Assembly (NCBI GenBank): GCA_004151065.3 | Contig: NWUY0300054636.1 | Coordinates: forward strand, 1-18,434 | Source of the DNA: Larix sibirica | Taxonomy: Eukaryota > Streptophyta > Pinopsida > Pinales > Pinaceae | DNA: 18,434 nt | Reading direction: 5' to 3' | Shown: in pieces, positions 9,417 through 18,434 of the stretch | Layout: each line of letters begins with the position of its first letter | How positions within the stretch are numbered: position 1 is the stretch's first letter | Translations under genes and position numbers: made by a program | The notes under the pieces: model-generated | The model's database searches: none | What the model was told of the DNA's origin: nothing | Seen by the model: the letters and a program-made list of their open reading frames with translations, nothing else

Positions 9417-9934
9417 ATCAAATTTTAGATTTCCCAATGATGAGTTGGTGGTGGTCACCACCATATGATCCTAGGTATCCGAGAGGGAACATAGTAAAAT
9501 GATCACTCTGTCCTCATCCTCCACCTTTACGCGGATTGAGAGCAGTTTCTTGATTAGGGTATTAAACTTGTTTAGATGATTTGCCACACTTGAACCCTCC
9601 TTTATCCTTAGATGATTTTTTTTTATGAAAACCTTATTTGTTTCCGATTTAATCTCATACAACTTCTCAAGTTTCTCACAAAGGGATTTTGTGGTATTTT
9701 CTTCAGCAACATTGAAGAAGACAAAGTCTACTAGGCAAAGGAAAATTGTAGAGATTGCCTTTCTATCTAGCATAATCTAGTCCTCATCTGCCATGCCACT
9801 TAGTTTTTTCACAACCCCTTTCAAGGATAGCTCTTGTCTTTTTGAACCAACAAATCCTCCAACTTAATATTCCATAGGGATAAATTATTTCCATCAAGCT
9901 TCTCAATCTCGAACTTGGTTAAACCTCCTGTCAT
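9417..9934 (-). pseudogene. Ty1/copia gag fragment (gag-A copy 2)
   Basis: Second gag-A fragment, starting at the ATG at 9934. It holds the longest intact reading of the three: 100 codons from MLDRKAISTI through NTTKSLCEKLEKLYEIK, KEGSSVANHLNKFNTLIKKL and EDEDRVIILLCSLSDT. A stop follows, then the same frame resumes with DHMVVTTTNSSLGNLKFD up to the LTR-B border. The N-terminal part is out of frame with this. It differs by several percent from copies 1 and 3 throughout, including downstream of the point where those two become identical. Confidence 0.85.
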
Positions 9935-9982
9935 TTTTGTAGCTACCACTTGTAGAAAAACCTATGCCTGCGATATTTTTAG

Positions 9983-9994
9983 GCTCTAATACGA
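9983..9994 (-). other. Primer binding site of element A, copy 2
   Basis: Minus strand TCGTATTAGAGC, 10 of 12 matches to TGGTATCAGAGC. It sits between the truncated LTR-A and gag-A, as in the other copies. Confidence 0.7.
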
Positions 9995-9996
9995 TA

Positions 9997-10057
9997 GGTT
10001 AGTAAAATATATAAAAAACAGAAGAAAAAAACAATAACAATAGAACATGAGATTTAC
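9997..10057 (-). mobile_element. LTR-A copy 2, truncated to its U5 end
   Basis: Only the last ~61 bp of LTR-A, next to the primer binding site, remain; the terminal CA reads CC on the element strand. Similarity to copies 1 and 3 ends after GATTTAC, where a different sequence with a short palindrome begins. U3, TATA box and the whole ~5.5-kb neighbouring block are missing here. Confidence 0.8.
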
Positions 10058-10074
10058 TAGGATTAAGTCCTAGT
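10056..10074. repeat. Palindrome at the LTR-A truncation point
   Basis: ACTAGGA, a 5-base spacer and TCCTAGT form a perfect inverted repeat exactly at the breakpoint where LTR-A homology ends. It may have arisen during repair of the break, or have helped cause it. Confidence 0.6.
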
Positions 10075-10258
10075 GGTTGTCCTCCAAAGAACACTCTACC
10101 ATCAACAATACTAAGGATGGGTGGATCAGGCCTTCTATATTATCTAGATGTTTGTTCACAAAAGTAACCACATCTCGTGACATATGCAAATCTCCATCAA
10201 TATAGATGATCTCCTCTTCCACGTCCCAATTGAAATCTTCTTCACTGAATAAGGACAT
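10070..10258 (-). CDS. 62-codon ORF of unknown function behind a copia-type primer site
   Basis: From ATG at 10258 to a stop at 10070. The protein is acidic (MSLFSEEDFNWDVEEE at its start), with HMSRDVVTFVNKHLDN in the middle, and has no domain I recognise. It lies about 70 bp downstream of the LTR-B primer binding site, where a gag would start, so it may be the N-terminus of that element's own first ORF, cut off by the junction at 10057. An in-frame TTG lies upstream, but the ATG is the natural start. It occurs once in the window, so conservation cannot be judged. Confidence 0.35.
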   Translation of the reverse strand: MSLFSEEDFNWDVEEEIIYIDGDLHMSRDVVTFVNKHLDNIEGLIHPSLVLLMVECSLEDNH

Positions 10259-10329
10259 GGATGCAATTTTTTTTTCTTTCAACCGAACAATGGAGCTTCG
10301 CTTTTTTGCTCACAGGTGCAAAGGACCAT

Positions 10330-10341
10330 GCTCTGATATTA
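10330..10341 (-). other. Primer binding site of LTR-B copy 3
   Basis: Minus strand TAATATCAGAGC followed by ATGGTCC, one base inside the LTR end ATTGCA. It matches TGGTATCAGAGC at 10 of 12 bases, both differences being G to A. It shows that LTR-B also belongs to an initiator-tRNA-primed, copia-like family, and that copy 3 is a 5' LTR. Confidence 0.75.
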
Positions 10342-11383
10342 CTGCAATGTACCTTTTCAAAAAAAGGCACACTAGGAAAAAATTACAAGGAAAAACTAGC
10401 TAGGTTGTTCATAATTTCTTCAAACACAACAAGACTCTTCCTATTATTCGCAAACTTGATACTGAGGTTAAATACAACCTTATGATACCCTATAGGATCC
10501 TGAGACAGACACCCAAATTTGACAGCCGCACATTTTTTGGGTGCATCATGCTTGGGATGATCCTTTGGTAAAGCCAAAGACTCTGAGGAAATATCCCTGG
10601 GAATTATGTGGAACCAACTGGATTCTGGTGCAGATATGAAAATGGATGGCTTGGAAATACCCCCAACTTGATATAAAAACACTAATATCAACAATTAGGT
10701 TCAATTGGGTTCAGTTTGGAAGATAGAAAATAAATTACTAGTTTGAGGACAACTCTACTAGTCGAATTCCAAGCATTTCCAAATGACTCAAGCGGGTCAC
10801 AAATTTATGATACAGGGCTTGGGATGGGTTGATATGAGTCTTAAAAACGTGCAACAAATCACATAATTCAATTTGGATACGTGGAAGACTGGTTATTGCA
10901 TCAATTCAAAAAACTAGCTAGATTTGACAACACAACGAGCATAGGGATAAAAATCCATTGAAAAGAAAGACAAATTTGCAAGACATAAAACAAATTGATA
11001 TCATTAACTTGCAGAAGAGTCCATATACATCACAGGGATGTGCTTACATCAACAAATATACATGAAATCACTATCTTCACTCAATATCATAGACAATTGC
11101 TAAACATTGCAGAAAGCTCACTAAATTCATTGGATGTCTTCAACACTGATAGAACAGGAGCTCGCTTGTCTCGAAGAGAATTGGACCTACAAATTTCCTT
11201 AGTGAGAAAGGATGAATGCCATCCTCCTCGTGGTCTAGCTGAATCCTCAACTAGAATGATGAAAAGAAGGGGCACATATCCCAACCGGTGACTAGGGGCA
11301 CGTCTCCCAAGTCTTGAGAAGCCCATAGTTCTCAATGCAATAATCAAACTGACAAAAGATGTCCATGGGTGCGATCCTCTTCC

Positions 11384-11392
11384 GTTTATAAA
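11384..11392 (-). promoter_or_regulatory. Probable TATA box of LTR-B copy 3, altered
   Basis: Minus strand TTTATAAAC at the place of TTATAAAAG in the other copies. The core survives, with a changed downstream base. Confidence 0.4.
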
Positions 11393-11478
11393 TTATTTGT
11401 CTTCTAATATGCATTGAATGTGGACCATTAGCCTCATCCAATGCGCCATCACTGGTTAAACTTGGATTTGTAGTTTTA

Positions 11479-11708
11479 TCCTTCTTTTTCCTTGCTTTCT
11501 TGCCTTTCCTGCTTTAGTCTACTTTTACTACATTTGGCAACTCTTGCTTTTCTTTGATTTTCTGCTACTTTCTTGCTTTTCCAGTGCTTTGCTACTTTCT
11601 TCTTTTCTTTGCTTTCATGCTTTTCTGCTGCTTTCTTGCTTTTTATGCTACCTTCCATCTTTTTTGTTGATTTTTGCTTTTCACTGCTTTTCTTCCACTT
11701 TACTTTGT
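11479..11708 (-). repeat. TGCTTTT low-complexity tract, LTR-B copy 3
   Basis: Same tract as in the other LTR-B copies, shortened by about 11 bp near 11590. A 60-codon Lys/Glu-rich minus-strand ORF (11476-11658) is a product of the repeat and is not called a gene. Confidence 0.7.
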
Positions 11709-11970
11709 GGAAGACAACTCATAGGGTACACTTAGTCTCCTATGCACGCTCTTAGGCAACCTAAGAATTTACACCTCATCAAATATATAATTAATAATTA
11801 AATACTTGAAACTATGGCCTACATTCTTCTCCCTGTTTTAATTTAATTATACAAGATAATCTAGTCAAAATTAATTTCCTAACTAATTTATTTAATTTTC
11901 CACTAGGACCCATGTGGATCTAATGGGCTAGTGGTTGCTCCCCGGTGCTATAAAAAATGGGGACATTACA

Positions 11971-12494
11971 ATCAAATTTTAGATTTCCCAATGATGAGTT
12001 GGTGGTGGTCATCACCATATGATCCTAGGTATTAGAGAGGGAACATAGTAAAATGATCACTTTGTCCTCATCCTCCACCTTTACGCCGATTGAGAGCAGT
12101 TTCTTGATTAGGGTATTAAACTTGTTTAGATGATCTGCCACACTTGAACCCTCCTTTATCCTTAGATGATTTTTTTTATTTATGAAAACCTTATTTGTTT
12201 CCAATTTAGTCTCATACAACTTCTCTGCAAGTTTCTCACAAAGGGATTTTGTGGTATTTTCTTCAGCAACATTGAACAAGACAAAGTCTACTAGGACAAG
12301 ACAAATTGTAGAGATTGCCTTTCTATCTAGCATAATCTAGTCCTCATATGTCATGCCACTTAGTTTTTTCACAACCCCTTTCAAGGATAGCTCTTGTCAT
12401 TTTGAACCAACAAATCCTCCACCTTAATCTTCCATAGGGATAAATTCTTGCCATCAAGCTTCTCAATCTTGAACTTGGTTAAACCTCCTGTCAT
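11971..12494 (-). pseudogene. Ty1/copia gag fragment (gag-A copy 3), recombinant
   Basis: Third gag-A fragment, ATG at 12494. From 12303 rightwards it matches copy 1 exactly; left of that it is a distinct diverged copy. The left part is open for 102 codons (MLDRKAISTI, CEKLAEKLYETK, KEGSSVADHLNKFNTLIKKL, EDEDKVIILLCSLSNT). It has a 3-bp in-frame insertion giving KLAEKL where the others have KLEKL, and the conserved LCLVD reads LVLVD next to the point where identity begins. Trp-to-stop and N-terminal frameshift defects are as in copy 1. Confidence 0.85.
12276..12305. repeat. Repeated 10-mer at the duplication boundary
   Basis: ACAAGACAAA occurs at 12276-12285 and again at 12296-12305. In copies 1 and 2 only the first is present; at the second place they read GCAAAGGAAA. 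The four changed bases end at 12302, and identity with copy 1 starts at 12303. Confidence 0.75.
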
Positions 12495-12542
12495 TTTTGT
12501 AGCTCCCACTTGCAGAAAAACCTATGCATGTGATTTTTTTAG

Positions 12543-12554
12543 GCTCTAATACAA
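12543..12554 (-). other. Primer binding site of element A, copy 3
   Basis: Minus strand TTGTATTAGAGC, as at 1800-1811. Confidence 0.75.
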
Positions 12555-12556
12555 TA

Positions 12557-12953
12557 TGTTAGTAAAATATATAAAAAATAGAGGAAAAAAATAACAATAG
12601 AACATGAGATTTACATGGAAACCCTGCTATACACAGGTAAAACCACATGGCAATGGAAGCTTCGACCTTTTATTATTACTCAACAACAAAATTTACAATG
12701 CTTTTTTCTATCTTTCTTATGTTATAATGCTGAGGGGTCACTCCCCTTTTATACAATACATATGAGGGTTCCAAAATGAACCAAAATACACTAGATGGGT
12801 GTAGAAATTTTCTCCTTTGGGGCTCCACCCCTTGGGGGGTGCCACCCCTATCCTCACCCCGCGCACCTAATGCATATGAGCATTGCATGGGTCTGGTCAA
12901 GAGCTCTACATGAAGGATATTAGAGATTTGGATATTGGCTTCATATCCTAACA
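12557..12953 (-). mobile_element. LTR-A copy 3
   Basis: Same 397-bp LTR with TGTTAG/CTAACA ends. Its TATA box is at 12745-12754, its AATAAA at 12674-12669 (minus), and its G/C-rich patch at 12819-12863. Because it matches copy 1 base for base, it is a copy by segmental duplication and not an independent insertion. Confidence 0.88.
12745..12754 (-). promoter_or_regulatory. TATA box of LTR-A copy 3
   Basis: Minus strand GTATAAAAGG, reading towards gag-A copy 3. Confidence 0.6.
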
Positions 12954-13157
12954 ACTCTCTATATGAAGCCGAATTCATTGACTTCATAATTGATTATGAG
13001 GCCTTTTCTCTAGATTACAAGTTTGGGTTCAAACATATATGCAACACTATTCAATATTGATTATAAGGTTTTTGTTCTCAATTCAATTTTGAGTACAAAG
13101 ATCTTTGATCACTCTAATCCACAATATATCAATCAACAGACACAATGTTGCTAAATT
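12954..13157. other. Unassigned flank right of LTR-A copy 3
   Basis: Copy of 2211-2414. No gene or known motif is seen. Confidence 0.4.
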
Positions 13158-13843
13158 AAAATTCAATTGATTACCATTTGACTCCTTCAGATGGAATCCT
13201 AATCACATGGGTTTCCTGTATACTATATTTCTTGTTCACATGTGCTTACACATTCAACAATGATCTCTTTGTCAAGACACAAATCAAACAATCAATATGT
13301 CCAACTATATGCTTGCAGGTAATGCCAAAACCCTTGTCAAAAGCAAATTCAAATGCATTATATTTTATAGCTCTATGCTCAATGGGACCAAATCAAGTAT
13401 ATAATAACATTCCAAGTCAAATACAACTCATAATTTGAACTCCACTTGTCAAATATGTAAAACCAACACTAATGCTTTTTTTTAGAAATGGCACACTTAA
13501 TAAAATTCAATTAATTACCAATTGACTCTTTCATATGGGCTTCTAATCACATGTGTTGCCTATATTCTATGTTTCTTGTTCACTTGTGCTTACACATTCA
13601 ATAATAATCTCTTTGTCACGACAAGAATCCAACAATCAACATGTCCAACTATATGCTTGTAAGTAATGCCAAAACCAAAACCATTGTCAAAAGCAAATTC
13701 ATATGCACTATATTTATAACTATATGCTCAATGGAACCAAATCAAGTATAGAAGAACATTCCAATTCAAATACAACTCATAATCTGAACTCTACATGTCA
13801 AATATGTAAAACCAACACTTATTATTTTGTTTAGAAATGGCAT
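13158..13843. repeat. Second copy of the ~344-bp tandem duplication
   Basis: Two diverged direct repeats, about 13158-13494 and 13502-13843. The divergence between them is the same as in the left block, so this doubling is older than the 6.1-kb duplication. Confidence 0.8.
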
Positions 13844-13940
13844 AGTCTATAACAAACCTGGATTCATGGATCCAATTTCCTTCTCGTAAGACAAAGACAA
13901 TTCACATAAATTGATGAAATCAATTGCTAAGGAGCTGTAC

Positions 13941-14661
13941 TTGAGACATTGAGGTAGAATCAATTGTACTTGAAGAAGTTGAAGTGTGTCTTGGCTAGAC
14001 CGAAATTCTATTTTTGAGCCATTGGATTGGGTAAGGATGCATTTGCATGGATCCTGCGAAGATCAAGGCGATTTAAGATTAGGAGGAACCCATAAGAGTT
14101 CACGAGTTAAGAAGTTTCTTTGGATTGACTAACTATTATCACAAATTTGTTGAAGGGTACTCTATGTTTTTGACTCTACTTAGTGATTTGTTGTCAGGAA
14201 ATATTGTACAAACTCAAACACAAACTTGTGATATCACATGTGCCAAATTTGGTATACTTTGAGCAGTCATTTGAGGTACAAACAAATGCCTTAGGCTTCA
14301 CCATTGGAGGAGTTTTATCGCAAATGGGTCATTAAGTGGCCTACGCGAGCAAAAAAATACAGGATTTTGAGTGAAGGTACTCCATTAATGACAAAGAGAT
14401 GATTGCAGTTGTGGTTTTACTACAAGCATGAAAGCACTACTTATTAGGTAATCCATCCATTGTGAATATGGAAAATGTTACGATGAGCTACTTTGTGACA
14501 CAACCAAAGTTGTCACCTAAGTAAGCATGGTGGCAAGATTTCTTAGTAGAATTCGACATGACCATTGAGTACCAACAATGTCAACTTAATGTAGCAACAA
14601 TACTTAAGCTGGAAGGTGCAACTTGGAGTCTTAGAAGAAGATGAGTTGTTGGTTCCCATGG
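13941..14661 (+). pseudogene. Ty3/gypsy pol remnant, second copy
   Basis: Same RT C-terminal and RNase H remnant as at 3198-3918, with identical stops, frame changes and altered catalytic positions. The shared defects show the element was already dead when the segment was duplicated. A 68-codon ORF on the opposite strand (14543-14749) is antisense noise. Confidence 0.85.
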
Positions 14662-15247
14662 GTAGTGTTATTCCATGTTTTGTAGGCATACTTTTTCCAG
14701 GCTTATTTTTTCTTTGGAGCACTATGCATTCTAGAGTATCAAGGCCCATGTTTGTTGCTATTGGGCCTTCTTGTGATTTTTGCTTATGAAATGATGTGAC
14801 GATTATGTGATATAAGTCATTATTCTACTGCTATGCCATACCATGATGATATATTATGTGATGATGTACTATATGTTACTACTTCCATATTTGATGTATT
14901 GATTATTTTATGAGTATAGTTAGTAGTATCACCCGCAAGTTGACAAGGGTAGTAGATTCTTGATTTACATATTTACCATTGAACCAGGGTAATTCTTGGT
15001 CTTTGCATGGACTTTTACACCCTTCTTCGGGTCCACCTTTTTCCACCTCACACATCATCCATTACCACTTCATATTTTGGTCTGCATCCTTTGGTTAAAA
15101 GATTGATAGATTGACTCTTGACTTCCCCTCTGTGACCCCTTCACCATGAAGGATTCCCTGTTATCCTTTGTGTCTCGGGCATGCTTGTGTTGCAACGATT
15201 ATTGTGACAGTTTAGGAGGCTTCCTTGTAAATCCATGGGGTTAATTG
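14662..15247. other. Unassigned, expected integrase interval (second copy)
   Basis: Copy of 3919-4504. No integrase motif is recognised. Confidence 0.4.
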
Positions 15248-15373
15248 CTTGTCAAGTGGAAAGAGTTTCCATGGAGAAATGCTTCTCCCTAGACCTGAAA
15301 CATGAAAGGCTCTTCCCCTTCAATGCTTAAAAAATGGCATTTGAAGAAAGCTCCCAATCCAAGACTCGTTGTA
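15248..15373 (+). pseudogene. Possible chromodomain scrap, second copy
   Basis: Same LVKWKEFP reading as at 4505, followed by stops. It adds no independent evidence. Confidence 0.35.
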
Positions 15374-15593
15374 CCTAAAATAAAAAAGAAAAACAAGACC
15401 AAGTAAAAGCAAAAAATCAAGCAAGGAAGAAAGAATCAAGTTTCCCTTGCATGTGCCTTGAAATAAAATAAAGGCCAAGATCTCTTAGAGAAAAAAGTAC
15501 AAGAAGAAAAGAGTCCAAGAAATCAAAGAAGACAAGTCCAAGAAGGAGCTAAAAAAGTAAAAATTAAAAGGGGTGAAGTTTGACTACCAAGGT
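15374..15593 (+). repeat. Purine-rich tract, second copy
   Basis: Copy of 4631-4850, A/G-rich with AAGAA motifs. Confidence 0.45.
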
Positions 15594-16733
15594 TAAAGGA
15601 GTAGTATCTCGTTACACAACACCCATTTGTGAGTATTGTGTACCCTATAGGTGAACATCACAAAGCTTTTTCCCTATCCTACATTTTGAGTTAGTCAGAT
15701 CACCTTCGACCAAAATTTCACCTGCCTAACTTGGTCTATTACATCTAATCCACCTTGAAGAAGAAAATTGTCTTTGCAAATACTTAGAGGATATCATGGT
15801 ATTGATTAATCTATAAATCATATTTCTCAAAAAACTTGTTTGAAGATATTTGCGATGTTGGTATATTATCATGTTTCTCATGACTAGCTATATGATGACT
15901 CACTTTGATGACCACTTGCATCTATTATGTACTTGTCCATGTGGAAATCCTTTGTTGTCGGTCCACCAGGGACACCTATGATCATAGTACAACTTCATTA
16001 CATTGCTACATAGATTTCACCGAGTCTTCTTCAAAGTTGTTATGATTCAGTGCCAGTTTGAAAGTGGTGTATAGCGGCTAGGAGGGGCCTGTTGCATATA
16101 TTTTGTTGTATATGGTATCTAGTGATTATGAGCACATGTATGGATCTTATTCAAGTATATGACATCATATTGACCACTATTGCCTCAGATCAGTCTCTTT
16201 CATAAAGGTGGTGGGCCTTTCCCTAGTGTTTATAGTCCTGATTTTCACAGACGTGCATGGGATTGATATATTCAATGTTTTCGCTATCTACTAATGGATT
16301 TGGATATCCATTTGGATACTTTCATCTCTCATACTTACATGTTATAGCATTCTACTAGACTAGTCATATTTGAGGGGTCATGCAATGCAGTGTCAACGAG
16401 CAACCTGAAAACTTCATCAACATGCATGGCAGTGATTCAACCACTTTCTCCACAATGACTTGGCATTTTTGGGCACCCATTTGACTCTTCTATGCATCCC
16501 AAGTATCCGATGCCAAAGTGTTGTCCATCTCGGGTGTTTTCCAGGCACAGAGGGGGTTTTTCAAGCTTATTTTAGTGATATGGCAGATTAATACATGGCA
16601 CCACTAAGGTTTTTATTCAAAATAAACCTAAGTTGGTTCTAATTTGTCATTGAGGAGGAAAAATTTCACTTTATTTTCTATTTCTTCGTTGATATTGCAC
16701 TTTACTATTGTATTTGGGAAATATTACATTTTT
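15594..16733. other. Unassigned stretch before LTR-C, second copy
   Basis: Copy of 4851-5990. Nothing recognisable on either strand. Confidence 0.4.
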
Positions 16734-16743
16734 CCCAAGGGGG
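16734..16743 (+). other. Probable polypurine tract, second copy
   Basis: Ends AAGGGGG, followed by TTGATTTGC, as at 5991-6000. Confidence 0.5.
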
Positions 16744-16744
16744 T

Positions 16745-17857
16745 TGATTTGCTTAGGTGGCACATTGCAAACATGTGGAGGCATGTTTGGTGGCATGGCA
16801 CATTGGTACATATGTTGAGGCACCTCGGGATCTTCTAACACTTATCTCACCTCAAGAAAATATCTCAACCCTCCATCACTACCTTTTTCACTTGGATCGA
16901 CCCACTCTTGGCATGGATGTTGTGGCTAAAAAACTTGCACATTTGTTGCTAGTTAGACCAACGCTTGGATCAGGGAAGGAAACCCATGGTAGTGGCACAT
17001 TGTTTCAGCTCATCCCGTGTTTTTTTTCTCATGGTTTTGGAGAAGACCCATGGTATTAGCATATTTTATCATTATTTACAAGTCAAGGAGTCATTTTTCC
17101 CCTCTAAAGAAAAACGCCTTGGCTTGTTGGCATTACTTCTTGTTGTAAAGGTGTGATCTAGACCGTTGATCTAGCCAAACCTCATCTTGATATCATCACT
17201 CACTTGTAACTTCTTTTTTACCACACCTTGACCTAGCTTGCCCTCTTAGGCTATAAAGGAGAGGCTTGAGCTCATTGTGAAGGGTCAAAGTTTTTTGAAA
17301 TGAAAAACATACTCTACTGGAACATTTGCTCTAATTTCTGAGGCTCTTCTTGTTGGTCGATGACTTGTTAGCTCATTTCTTGGGTGGAAGGAGGCTCTTC
17401 ACAAGGGTTTAGGTAACCATTGGTATTCTATTTTGTACTTAGTAAAGTAAGATATAATTGTTTCAACCTTGTTTCTTATGAATGCATGTTGTTTTATTTG
17501 ATTAAATTGTTGCAATCTCTTTTCAATTATCATAATTTCTTTCACTAAGTACATTTATTGATCTCGTGGTGGTTTCTCGTTTAGGGATAGATTGCTTTGC
17601 CTCTTGAATTTTATAGGAACCTATCATAAATTGGAGTAGAAGATCTATTATTATCCTTGGCTATCAAATGAGAGGGGTTGTTAGTCCTCCACTCTCCCTT
17701 GAAGACTACTCATCTATTTCTTGAGATTACTAATGACTCCATTGCCAACAAGTGCTTCCTTTTAAGGCACTAGATCTAGGTTTTAGTAGTTTCAATCTAT
17801 TTTTATTTCAAATTTTCTTCTATCCTCATTTTCTTATCAAATTTTCAGATTCTTACA
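16745..17857 (+). mobile_element. LTR-C, second copy
   Basis: Same LTR-like segment, with a TATA box at 17252-17257. Its borders carry the same uncertainty, since the copy is a segmental duplicate and does not help to define LTR ends. Confidence 0.5.
17252..17257 (+). promoter_or_regulatory. TATA box in LTR-C, second copy
   Basis: TATAAA in the context GGCTATAAAGGAGAGG. Confidence 0.5.
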
Positions 17858-18434
17858 GGTACTTAGATCCATCATTTCAAGAGACTCCTAGGGGAGCTAT
17901 TCGCTCCCCCTCCTTGGCTCATTAATTTTTAAATATTACACACTAAGGAGCATAAGATCAACACACCATAATACATACTAAACCAACAACATCTAATAAG
18001 TCTTTTGTGGTGTTTTAAGTCTCTAGTGCTTAATAATTCAAGTACTCAACTAGTAGGCTACTCTAGATCTTTTAATTTTCAAGTCCCTATTAGTTTTCCT
18101 TGCTATTATATGCATCATTTTCATATATGAAATCTATAGCAATATTTAGTGTTGAACATCTTATTTGAAGGCATACTAACATTGTACATTTGGGTTTTTA
18201 TTCACAACTTAATTACTTGGATGTATGCTCACTATTGTTAATAATTAACTCAAGTAATCAACACTAGCTAAATCAAATCGACCTTCTTCTTTGTAGATCA
18301 ACTAGTTGATAATGTGATATCTTATGTTGGTCTCTTTCATAGCATATTTTGATATCATTTTTTGCTAACATTGCCTAATCGCTACATTGGATAATCTTGA
18401 TGGTTAATGCTAAGTATGCTATGTCATGATTGCT
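17858..18434. other. Flank after LTR-C, second copy, cut by window end
   Basis: Copy of 7115-7691, including the GGGGAGC/GCTCCCC hairpin at 17891-17909. The window stops 27 bp short of where LTR-B would begin if the duplication continues. Confidence 0.5.

Larger units (their letters stand above)
10343..11970 (-). mobile_element. LTR-B copy 3 (5' LTR, ~1.63 kb)
   Basis: Complete LTR on the minus strand from TGTAATGTCC at 11970 to ATTGCA at 10343, followed by a primer binding site. Compared with copy 2 it lacks 58 bp plus one base near its 3' end, between two GTAC repeats, and about 11 bp in the pyrimidine-rich tract, which accounts for the 70-bp length difference. The AATAAA of copies 1 and 2 is changed here, since the plus strand reads GGTTATT. 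Confidence 0.87.
12303..18434. repeat. 6.1-kb segment apparently identical to 1560-7691
   Basis: Direct repeat at offset 10743, with no difference noticed by eye across LTR-A, the tandem duplication, gypsy pol and LTR-C. It runs to the window end, so its true right limit is unknown. The entries below that lie inside it are exact copies of their counterparts on the left. Confidence 0.88.

Noticed and set aside
1-18434. CRISPR array, tRNA, rRNA or prokaryotic operon
   Set aside because: No regularly spaced short repeats, no cloverleaf-like sequence, no ribosomal RNA sequence and no long ORFs. The gag, pol and primer-site features are those of plant retrotransposons.

Overview
This is a gene-poor, AT-rich stretch of plant nuclear DNA made almost entirely of decayed LTR retrotransposons. 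No host gene, tRNA, rRNA or CRISPR array could be supported. Two gag/pol families point to a seed plant: a Ty1/copia gag with initiator-tRNA(Met)-type primer binding sites, and a Ty3/gypsy reverse transcriptase/RNase H remnant. The long, old, heavily mutated repeats suggest a large gymnosperm (conifer-like) genome, but that is inference and the species cannot be read from the window.

Layout. Three copies of a long LTR (called LTR-B here, minus orientation) lie at 1-1232 (cut by the window start), 7719-9416 and 10343-11970. They differ from one another by roughly 5% by eye. Each is followed on its right by the same broken copia gag (gag-A, minus strand; 1233-1751, 9417-9934, 11971-12494), a degenerate primer binding site, and a second short LTR (LTR-A, 397 bp with perfect TGTTAG/CTAACA ends; 1814-2210 and 12557-12953, with only the first ~61 bp left at 9997-10057). 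Next to LTR-A is a ~5.5 kb block. It holds a ~344-bp tandem duplication, a plus-strand Ty3/gypsy pol remnant, a possible chromodomain scrap, a purine-rich tract, a polypurine tract and an LTR-like segment (LTR-C) with its own TATA box. The middle unit lacks this block. Its truncated LTR-A runs instead into a ~270-bp stretch with a 62-codon ORF and a copia-type primer binding site, which abuts the third LTR-B exactly at its CA end.

Main observation. From 1560 to 7691 and from 12303 to 18434 the sequence appears perfectly duplicated (6132 bp, offset 10743). Immediately to the left, the same two units differ by several percent. The step from diverged to identical falls inside gag-A. This is what unequal exchange or template switching between misaligned gag-A/LTR-B repeats would leave, but a false join in the assembly would look the same. 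At the step the third copy carries a clustered change that reproduces a 10-mer found 20 bp upstream.

No protein-coding gene here looks functional. The gag and pol copies contain stops and frameshifts, and at least one catalytic Asp of RNase H is replaced. The region is best read as a tandem, chimeric retrotransposon array reshaped by recombination between its own repeats.
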